Of a stretch of 19,158 bases of DNA, positions 13,819 through 19,158 are shown piece by piece (position 1 is the stretch's first letter; the number at the start of each line of letters is the position of its first letter). Source of the stretch: AP-16 sp036395835 (GTDB taxonomy: Bacteria > Pseudomonadota > Alphaproteobacteria > Rhizobiales > Xanthobacteraceae). The stretch lies in assembly GCA_036395835.1 (NCBI GenBank), contig DASWCW010000143.1:1-19158 (forward strand), written 5' to 3'. A model generated the notes under the pieces. The model ran no database searches. It worked only from the letters and a program-made list of their open reading frames with translations, and was not told where the DNA came from. The translations under genes and the position numbers were made by a program.

Positions 13819-15114
13819 ATGCGCGAAGCGACGATGAGCGCGACCGAGCTCAGGATTCGCGTCGTTCCGGCGATTGCCGAAATTGCCGCCGCGGAGTGGG
13901 ATGCCTGCGCCGACCCGGACGGGCGCAATCTGCCGGCGGCAGACTCCGGGCCGACGCCTCCACGGCTGCAATCCAAGCCGACGCAGCCTCGTCTCGCACC
14001 GACGGAATCGATTTCTCAAGAATGCGAATATAACCCGTTCATCTCCCATGCCTTTCTTCACGCCCTGGAAGCGTCCGGCTCGGCCGCGGCGAAAACCGGC
14101 TGGCATCCGCAACACCTCCTCGCCGAAACCGCGGATGGTCGCCTGCTGGGCGCGCTGCCGTGTTATCTGAAATCGCATTCTCGCGGCGAATACGTCTTCG
14201 ATCACGGCTGGGCCGACGCCTATGAGCGCGCCGACGGCCGCTATTACCCCAAGCTCCAGGTGGCCGTGCCGTTCACTCCGGTCACGGCCCGGCGCCTTCT
14301 TGCCGCTCCCGGCCTCGAGGCGGAGACGGTTCAATCGGCACTCGCCGAGGGTCTCGTCGAGCTCTGCCGATTGCGGGATGCTTCCTCCGTCCATGTCACG
14401 TTCGCGACCGAACCGGAATGGCGCCTGCTCAGCCGCCACGGCTTCCTGCAGCGCACGGATCAGCAGTACCACTGGTTCAATGCGGCCTACGGCTCGTTCG
14501 ACGATTTCCTTGCCGCGCTCGCGGCGCGCAAGCGAAAAATCATCCGCCGCGAGCGGCGCGACGCGCTCCCGCCCGGCATCGACGTGGTTTGGCTCACGGG
14601 ATCCGATTTGACCGAAGCCGTATGGGACGCCTTCTTCGCCTTCTACATGGAGACCGGGTCGCGCAAATGGGGCCGCCCGTATCTGACCCGGAAATTCTTT
14701 TCGCTGATCACCCAGACCATGGCCGATCGCATTCTCCTGGTCATGGCCAAGCGGGCCGGACGCTTCATTGCCGGGGCGATCAATTTCATCGGCTCCGATG
14801 CGCTCTATGGCCGGCATTGGGGCGCCGTCGAGCACCATCCGTTCCTGCATTTCGAGCTGTGCTATTATCAGGCGATCGAATATGCGATTGCGCATCGGCT
14901 ATCCCGGGTCGAAGCCGGGGCGCAGGGCGAGCACAAGATTGCGCGCGGCTATGTTCCGGTCACGACCCATTCGGCCCATCACATCGCCGATCCGGCCCTG
15001 CGGCGCGCCATTGCCGACTATCTGCGTCGCGAGCGCGCCTACGTGGAGGCCGCCGGCCGCGAGCTCGCCGAAGCCGTCCCGTTCCGGAAAGACTTGCGGA
15101 TCGAGAGCGGCTGA
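13819..15114 (+). CDS. FemAB/GNAT-like acyltransferase (COG3146, PF04339)
   Basis: The protein has 431 residues and belongs to the family labelled 'peptidogalycan biosynthesis/recognition', which has a GNAT-fold related to FemAB aminoacyl transferases; the substrate is not established. Recognised parts: NPFISHAFLHALEASGSA, HHLL-type strand LLAETADGRLLGALPCYLK, DHGWADAYERADGRYYPKLQ, the conserved FYMETGSRKWGRPYLT block, and EAGAQGEHKIARGYVPV (from E365). No membrane segment is seen. Between WDACAD and YNPFISH (about residues 33-70) lies a Pro/Ser/Thr/Gln-rich insertion of ~35 residues. Start choice: ATG at 13819 has GGAAGG 5 nt upstream; ATG at 13834 also fits, and an ORF from 13750 is less likely. 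It lies 118 bp after the GDPD gene and may be in the same transcript. Confidence 0.85.
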   Translation: MREATMSATELRIRVVPAIAEIAAAEWDACADPDGRNLPAADSGPTPPRLQSKPTQPRLAPTESISQECEYNPFISHAFLHALEASGSAAAKTGWHPQHLLAETADGRLLGALPCYLKSHSRGEYVFDHGWADAYERADGRYYPKLQVAVPFTPVTARRLLAAPGLEAETVQSALAEGLVELCRLRDASSVHVTFATEPEWRLLSRHGFLQRTDQQYHWFNAAYGSFDDFLAALAARKRKIIRRERRDALPPGIDVVWLTGSDLTEAVWDAFFAFYMETGSRKWGRPYLTRKFFSLITQTMADRILLVMAKRAGRFIAGAINFIGSDALYGRHWGAVEHHPFLHFELCYYQAIEYAIAHRLSRVEAGAQGEHKIARGYVPVTTHSAHHIADPALRRAIADYLRRERAYVEAAGRELAEAVPFRKDLRIESG

Positions 15115-15133
15115 TTTTTCCGGAACTTGACGC

Positions 15134-15157
15134 GCTCTCTGTCGCCTGCGAGAGAGC
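15134..15157 (+). other. hairpin in the leader of the HIT gene
   Basis: GCTCTCT (15134-15140) and AGAGAGC (15151-15157) form a perfect 7-bp stem with a 10-nt loop, in the 71-bp gap before the HIT gene and 15 nt ahead of its ribosome-binding site. No T-tract follows, so it is more likely an mRNA structure than a terminator. Confidence 0.4.
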
Positions 15158-15185
15158 CCGCCGGCGCGACGGTGGAGGAAACTTC

Positions 15186-15614
15186 ATGCCGACCTACGAC
15201 GACGCAAACATCTTCGCCAAAATGCTTCGCGGCGAAATTCCGGCCTACAAGGTCCATGAGGACGACAAGTCGCTGGCGTTTCTCGACATCATGCCGCGCG
15301 CGCCCGGCCACACGCTGGTCATTCCCAAGAGCAAGGCGCGCAACATTCTCGACGTCGCGCCGGACGATCTCGCCCACCTGATCAAGGTGACGCAGAAGAT
15401 CGCGCGGGCGGCGATGACAACCTTCGGCGCCGAGGGCGTCACCATCCAGCAATTCAACGAATCCGCGGGCGGGCAGGTCGTGTTTCACCTGCATTTCCAC
15501 GTCATTCCGCGCAAAGCGGGCGTCGCCCTCAAGCCCCCTGCAAGCGAACGCGAAAAAGCCGAAACGCTCGCCGAGCAGGCAAAGCGGCTCGCCGCCGCGC
15601 TCGCCGCAACATAA
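15186..15614 (+). CDS. HIT family protein
   Basis: HIT proteins are nucleotide hydrolases or transferases acting on phosphoramidates, AMP esters or dinucleoside polyphosphates. This one has 142 residues, close to the HINT-type bacterial length. The N-terminus NIFAKMLRGEIPAYKVHEDD and the segment FLDIMPRAPGHTLVIPK are typical. The catalytic triad is H101-x-H103-x-H105 (VFHLHFHVIPR), with H103 the nucleophile; N91 and the SAGGQ loop are also present. The C-terminal helix is Ala/Glu/Lys-rich. The ATG at 15186 is preceded by GGAGGAA 6 nt upstream. The gene lies before the convergent clpA and, as I recall, is a frequent neighbour of clpSA in rhizobial relatives. Confidence 0.93.
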   Translation: MPTYDDANIFAKMLRGEIPAYKVHEDDKSLAFLDIMPRAPGHTLVIPKSKARNILDVAPDDLAHLIKVTQKIARAAMTTFGAEGVTIQQFNESAGGQVVFHLHFHVIPRKAGVALKPPASEREKAETLAEQAKRLAAALAAT

Positions 15615-15640
15615 AAGCCGAGCGGTTGCGCGCCCGGCCT

Positions 15641-15806
15641 CGTGTCCCGGACGAGCGAGCGTAGCGAGCGAAGATCCGGGAGCCAGGGGTGAATTCGCGA
15701 AGCGTCCGTATTGGTACGTCCGTCAAATATGCCGCTTCGCGAAGCATTGCTGGACCCGGATCACGCGACGGCGCTTCGCGCCGCGCGGTCCGGGGAACGC
15801 GAATTC
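15641..15806. repeat. compound inverted-repeat element between the HIT gene and clpA
   Basis: Outer arms: CCCGGAC (15646-15652) with GTCCGGGG (15788-15795), and GATCCGGG (15673-15680) with CCCGGATC (15755-15762), both in inverted order. An inner pair TTCGCGAAGCG (15694-15704) and CGCTTCGCGAA (15733-15743) is perfect over 11 bp. A further pair GAATTCGCG (15691-15699) and CGCGAATTC (15798-15806) crosses the others. The GTCCCGGAC...ATCCGGG form matches palindromic intergenic repeats I recall from Bradyrhizobium and relatives. It may also end transcripts from both flanking convergent genes. Confidence 0.6.
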
Positions 15807-15816
15807 ATTCGTGCGC

Positions 15817-18249
15817 CTAGACCTTGATCAGGGGCACCTTCGGAACCGAGCTCCGGCGCGGGCCGTCGCCCTTGGGTCCCTCGGGCTTGGGACGGCGCGT
15901 CGGGCTCGCGCGCCGCTTCTTCTGCGCGCGGCGCGGTTCGGGCAGGCGTTCCGGCTTGGGCGTCACCCGTCCGTCGAGATACTCGAAGCCGAGCTTCTCC
16001 GCTCCGCTCTCGTCCTTGACCACGATCACGCGCACGTGGCCGCCGGTCTTGAGCTTGCCGAACAGCACTTCGTCCGCCAGCGGCTTCTTGATGTGCTCCT
16101 GGATGGTCCGCGCCATCGGCCGGGCCCCCATCTGCTCGTCGAACCCGTGCGCGATCAGCCATTGGCTGGCTTCTTCCGACAGCTCGATGCTCACCGCGCG
16201 ATCCGCGAGCTGCGCCTCGAGCTGCATCACGAATTTCTCGACCACCCGGGCGATCACCGCCGGGGTGAGATGCGCGAAGGTGATGATCGCATCGAGCCGG
16301 TTGCGGAACTCCGGCATGAACATCCGGTTGATGGCCTCGATGTCGTCGCCCTCGCGCTTGGAGCGGGTGAACCCGTACGCCTGCTTGGCGAGCTCCGAAG
16401 CTCCGGCGTTGGTGGTCATGATCAGCACCACGTTGCGGAAATCCACCTGCTTGCCGTTGTGATCGGTGAGCTTGCCGTGATCCATGATCTGCAGCAGCAC
16501 GTTGAACAGATCCGGATGGGCTTTCTCGATTTCGTCGAGCAGCAGCACGCAATGCGGGTGCTGATCGACCCCGTCGGTGAGCAAGCCGCCCTGATCGAAC
16601 CCGACGTACCCGGGCGGCGCGCCGATCAGGCGCGACACCGTGTGGCGCTCCATGTATTCCGACATGTCGAAGCGCAAGAGCTCGACGCCGAGCAGCGAGG
16701 CGAGCTGCTTCGCCACCTCGGTTTTGCCGACCCCGGTCGGTCCCGAGAACAGGTAGCATCCGATCGGCTTCTCCGGCTCGCGCAGCCCCGCGCGCGCCAG
16801 CTTGATCGATGCCGAAAGCGCGTCGATCGCCTTGTCCTGGCCGTAGACGACGCGCTTCAGCGTCGTCTCCAGATGCTGCAGCACCTCGGCATCGTCCTTG
16901 GAAACGGTCTTCGGCGGGATCCGGGCCATCGTCGCGATGGTGGTCTCGATCTCCTTGATGCCGATCGTCTTCTTGCGCCGGCTCTCCGGCAGCAGCATTT
17001 GCGCGGCGCCGGATTCGTCGATCACGTCGATGGCCTTGTCGGGCAGCTTGCGATCGTGAATGTAGCGGGCGCTGAGCTCGACCGCGGCCTTGATCGCCTC
17101 GCCGGTGTAGCGCAGCTTGTGATAATCCTCGAAATAGGGTTTCAGCCCTTTGAGGATCTCGATCGCGTCCGGAACCGTCGGCTCGTTGATGTCGATCTTC
17201 TGGAACCGGCGCACCAGCGCCCGGTCCTTCTCGAAATACTGGCGATATTCCTTGTACGTCGTCGATCCGATGCAGCGCACCGTTCCGGCCGCGAGCGCCG
17301 GCTTCAACAGGTTGGAAGCGTCCATCGCCCCGCCCGAAGTCGCTCCCGCGCCGATCACGGTATGGATCTCGTCGATGAACATGATGGCATCGGGATAGGC
17401 CTCGAGCTCCTTGATGACCTGCTTGAGGCGTTCCTCGAAATCGCCGCGGTAGCGGGTGCCGGCGAGCAGCGTTCCCATGTCCAGCGCGAACACGGTGGCG
17501 TTCTTGAGCACATCGGGGACTTCGCCGTTGACGATGCGCCGGGCGAGGCCCTCGGCAATGGCCGTCTTGCCCACCCCCGCCTCGCCGACGAATAGCGGGT
17601 TGTTCTTCTGGCGCCGGCACAGCACCTGGATGGTACGACTGATCTCGGCCTCGCGCCCGATCAGCGGATCGATGCGCCCGTCGCGGGCCTTTTTGTTGAG
17701 GTTGACGCAATAGGCCTCGAGCGCATCGCCTTTCTTCTTGTTGTCGTCGCCGGGCTTGGTGTCGGTGTCTTCCTCGACGCCGCGAACCGGCCGCGATTCC
17801 GACAGGCCGGCGCGCTTGGCGATGCCGTGGCTGATGTAGTTCACCGCGTCATAGCGGGTCATGTCCTGTTCTTGCAGGAAATAGGCGGCGTGGCTTTCGC
17901 GCTCGGCGAATATGGCGACGAGCACATTGGCGCCCGTCACTTCCTCGCGGCCGGAAGACTGCACGTGGATGACCGCGCGCTGGATGACGCGCTGGAATCC
18001 CGCGGTCGGCTTGGAATCGTCGGCCCCGTCCGTCACCAGGCTTTCCAGCTCGGATTCGATGTACGCCACGAGATTGCGGCGAAGCTTGTCGAGATCGACA
18101 TTGCACGCGCGCATGACCGCGGCGGCGTCCTGATCGTCGATCAGCGCCAGCAGGAGGTGCTCGAGCGTCGCGTATTCATGGTGCCTCTCATTGGCAAGCG
18201 CCAGCGCCCGGTGGAGCGATTGCTCGAGGCTGCGGGAAAAAGTGGGCAT
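15817..18249 (-). CDS. clpA: ATP-dependent Clp protease ATP-binding subunit ClpA
   Basis: ClpA is the hexameric AAA+ unfoldase that feeds substrates, including ClpS-delivered N-degron proteins, into ClpP. The protein has 810 residues. The Clp N-domain covers about 1-145. D1 has Walker A GEAGVGKT (222-229) and Walker B FIDE (291-294). D2 has Walker A GPTGVGKT (503-510), Walker B LLLDE (569-573) and the arginine-finger segment PEFRNRLDAI. The ClpP-docking loop, IGL in E. coli, reads YGF here (625-627). After the D2 small domain comes a basic, Pro-rich tail of about 50 residues ending SVPKVPLIKV, longer than in the 758-residue E. coli protein. There is no ClpB-type middle coiled coil. The ATG at 18249 has AGAGG 5 nt upstream and lies 22 nt after the clpS stop: a clpS-clpA operon. 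The gene encoding ClpP is not in the window. Confidence 0.96.
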   Translation of the reverse strand: MPTFSRSLEQSLHRALALANERHHEYATLEHLLLALIDDQDAAAVMRACNVDLDKLRRNLVAYIESELESLVTDGADDSKPTAGFQRVIQRAVIHVQSSGREEVTGANVLVAIFAERESHAAYFLQEQDMTRYDAVNYISHGIAKRAGLSESRPVRGVEEDTDTKPGDDNKKKGDALEAYCVNLNKKARDGRIDPLIGREAEISRTIQVLCRRQKNNPLFVGEAGVGKTAIAEGLARRIVNGEVPDVLKNATVFALDMGTLLAGTRYRGDFEERLKQVIKELEAYPDAIMFIDEIHTVIGAGATSGGAMDASNLLKPALAAGTVRCIGSTTYKEYRQYFEKDRALVRRFQKIDINEPTVPDAIEILKGLKPYFEDYHKLRYTGEAIKAAVELSARYIHDRKLPDKAIDVIDESGAAQMLLPESRRKKTIGIKEIETTIATMARIPPKTVSKDDAEVLQHLETTLKRVVYGQDKAIDALSASIKLARAGLREPEKPIGCYLFSGPTGVGKTEVAKQLASLLGVELLRFDMSEYMERHTVSRLIGAPPGYVGFDQGGLLTDGVDQHPHCVLLLDEIEKAHPDLFNVLLQIMDHGKLTDHNGKQVDFRNVVLIMTTNAGASELAKQAYGFTRSKREGDDIEAINRMFMPEFRNRLDAIITFAHLTPAVIARVVEKFVMQLEAQLADRAVSIELSEEASQWLIAHGFDEQMGARPMARTIQEHIKKPLADEVLFGKLKTGGHVRVIVVKDESGAEKLGFEYLDGRVTPKPERLPEPRRAQKKRRASPTRRPKPEGPKGDGPRRSSVPKVPLIKV

Positions 18250-18271
18250 TATGGCCTCTTCATCTGCGCCG

Positions 18272-18709
18272 TCATTTCTTCTCCATCACGCATTGCAGCG
18301 GATGCTGGTGCTTGCGGGCGAAGTCCATGACCTGCGTCACCTTGGTCTCGGCGACCTCGTAAGTATACACGCCGCATTCGCCGATGCCGTGGTGGTGAAC
18401 ATGAAGCATGATTCGTGTGGCCGCATCGCGGTCCTTGTTGAAGAACCGCTGCAGCACGTCCACCACGAATTCCATCGGCGTATAGTCGTCATTGAGCAAG
18501 AGCACTCGGTACATGTTGGGCCGCTTGACCTGCGGCCTGGTCTTGGTGATGACCGCATTTCCCGGCGCGCCGGGCAAGCCCGTATCGCCGCCGCGGCGCT
18601 TGCGATCATCGTCCCCCATCCGGGGCTGCAAGCCTGTCGCCCCCATTTCGGCTCGGTCCATGGTCTGGTCGGTCGACCGGGTCATCGTAGTCGCGTGAGA
18701 TGTCGACAT
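18272..18709 (-). CDS. clpS: ClpS, N-end-rule adaptor for ClpA
   Basis: ClpS binds N-terminal bulky hydrophobic residues and hands the substrate to ClpA. The core domain starts at KRPNMYRVLLLNDDYTPMEFVV, with the N-degron pocket residues in NDDYTPMEF, and continues through RIMLHVHHHGIGECGVYTYEVAETK to the C-terminal HPLQCVMEKK. From 18709 the product has 145 residues; ClpS orthologs often have 100-120, so the true start may be 18685, 18661, 18646 or 18619 (115 residues). High GC at third codon positions persists up to about 18685 and fades upstream, favouring a start between 18709 and 18619. No candidate has a good Shine-Dalgarno. The variable N-terminal tail is flexible in this family. A perfect dyad covers the 18709 ATG, and a TATTAT box at 18774-18779 (minus) could be a -10 element. 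Confidence 0.93.
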   Translation of the reverse strand: MSTSHATTMTRSTDQTMDRAEMGATGLQPRMGDDDRKRRGGDTGLPGAPGNAVITKTRPQVKRPNMYRVLLLNDDYTPMEFVVDVLQRFFNKDRDAATRIMLHVHHHGIGECGVYTYEVAETKVTQVMDFARKHQHPLQCVMEKK

Positions 18710-18723
18710 CCTGGGATGTCGAC
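18702..18723. promoter_or_regulatory. perfect 10-bp dyad at the candidate clpS start
   Basis: GTCGACATCC (18702-18711) and GGATGTCGAC (18714-18723) are exact reverse complements separated by TG. It is the most perfect operator-like dyad in the window. It overlaps the ATG at 18707-18709; if clpS starts further in, it lies wholly in the leader or promoter region. It could be an operator or an mRNA hairpin. Confidence 0.5.
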
Positions 18724-18730
18724 GGCTCAG

Positions 18731-19090
18731 GGAATCATGCCGCAAAACGCCACGAAGCGAAATGCCGAAAGGAATAATAGGCATGGACGGCGCACAGTTC
18801 CAGACTCGGCAGAACTCGACGTCGCCGGTGTCCCCATTCGGCGGTGACGTCATGCGGTTCACAGCCTCCAAGGCGGCGACGGCGGATTCCGCGGCACCTT
18901 GCCGACGATTTTGGACTGAGATTGGGCGAATGCGGGACGCCGCGACCGAATCCCGCAACATGCTTCGGCGCTCAACCTTGAGACTTCAGCGCGAGGCTCG
19001 ACGCTTGAAGTGGTAAGCACGTCCCGCCGCCGCGACGGGACACAAGCTCGTCCACTCGCGGCGACGCAGCCGATCCGGCGCGCTTCCCCG
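18731..19090. other. non-coding stretch upstream of clpS
   Basis: About 360 bp without a credible gene; the open frames here lack the high-GC third-position pattern. It holds ATAATA (18774-18779; TATTAT on the minus strand), the palindrome CTCAA-CC-TTGAG (18971-18982), a longer imperfect hairpin ACTTCAGCG with CGCTTGAAGT (18983-19011), and a hairpin at 19021-19041. The clpS promoter should lie here. Confidence 0.5.
19021..19041 (-). terminator. possible terminator of the gene at the right edge
   Basis: GTCCCG (19021-19026) and CGGGAC (19036-19041) form a 6-bp GC stem with a 9-nt loop, about 50 nt beyond the candidate stop at 19091 on the minus strand. No clear T-tract follows. Confidence 0.3.
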
Positions 19091-19158
19091 TCAACGCGGC
19101 TGAGCGATGAAGGTGCCTGCAAGCGGCGATCCCATTTCCGCGATCCGCCGATCCACGC
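19091..19158 (-). CDS. possible 3' end of an unidentified gene (partial)
   Basis: On the minus strand a frame enters from the right edge and ends in TGA at 19091-19093, giving about 21 residues (…RRIAEMGSPLAGTFIAQPR). Third codon positions are mainly G or C (about 14 of 21), as in the real genes here, and a hairpin follows. The fragment is too short to identify, and another minus-strand frame is also open at this edge. A gene upstream of clpS on the same strand would be normal. Confidence 0.3.
   Translation of the reverse strand, partial: VDRRIAEMGSPLAGTFIAQPR

Noticed and set aside
15811..17595. A 594-codon open frame on the plus strand opposite clpA
   Set aside because: Antisense shadow of clpA; the His/Arg/Leu-rich translation has no recognisable domain.
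18762..19016. An 84-codon plus-strand frame upstream of clpS
   Set aside because: Codon use is unlike the real genes, no Shine-Dalgarno is seen, and the frame runs through hairpins that look non-coding.
1..19158. Search for CRISPR arrays, tRNA, rRNA, transposases, toxin-antitoxin pairs, restriction or other defence genes
   Set aside because: None seen on either strand by reading; no regularly spaced repeats, cloverleaf sequences or transposase motifs were recognised.

Overview
This is a GC-rich window from an alphaproteobacterial chromosome, most likely a member of the Hyphomicrobiales (Rhizobiales) near Xanthobacteraceae or Nitrobacteraceae. The call rests on divK-pleD, a DUF3572 gene, an EipB (DUF1849) gene and clpS-clpA occurring together, plus two kinds of palindromic intergenic repeat of a style I associate with rhizobial genomes. 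Apart from the first ~1 kb, nearly everything is conserved core genome.

Layout. (1) 1-1303 is an accessory-looking left end. It holds an AT-richer gene for a small membrane protein (minus) whose stop codon lies inside an integron attC-like core heptamer, a DUF1801 gene (plus) carrying a palindrome-rich N-terminal segment, and a strong palindromic intergenic repeat. (2) 1304-7428 is a plus-strand run: topA (DNA topoisomerase I), rnr (RNase R, overlapping topA by 4 nt from a TTG start), a NUDIX hydrolase and rpmG (ribosomal protein L33) with its own promoter and terminator. (3) 7802-9557 is the minus-strand divK-pleD pair, a phosphosignalling and c-di-GMP cell-cycle module. (4) 9784-11416 is DUF3572 plus dinB (DNA polymerase IV) on the plus strand. 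(5) 11438-12295 is an EipB-family periplasmic envelope protein on the minus strand, convergent with dinB. (6) 12468-15614 is a plus-strand group: RidA-like protein, glycerophosphodiester phosphodiesterase, a FemAB/GNAT-like acyltransferase and a HIT-family nucleotide hydrolase/transferase. (7) 15817-18709 is clpS-clpA on the minus strand, with a perfect dyad at the candidate clpS start. (8) The right edge may hold the last codons of another minus-strand gene.

The genes fit general housekeeping: DNA topology, RNA turnover, translation, cell-cycle signalling, translesion synthesis, envelope maintenance, metabolite and nucleotide clean-up, and N-end-rule proteolysis. I see no defence system, CRISPR array, transposase, prophage, biosynthetic cluster, tRNA or rRNA. 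No whole undescribed system is evident. The parts most worth a second look are the possible integron-cassette edge at position 47, the palindromic cluster inside the DUF1801 gene, the unexplained 373-bp gap at 7429-7801, and the dyad at the clpS start.
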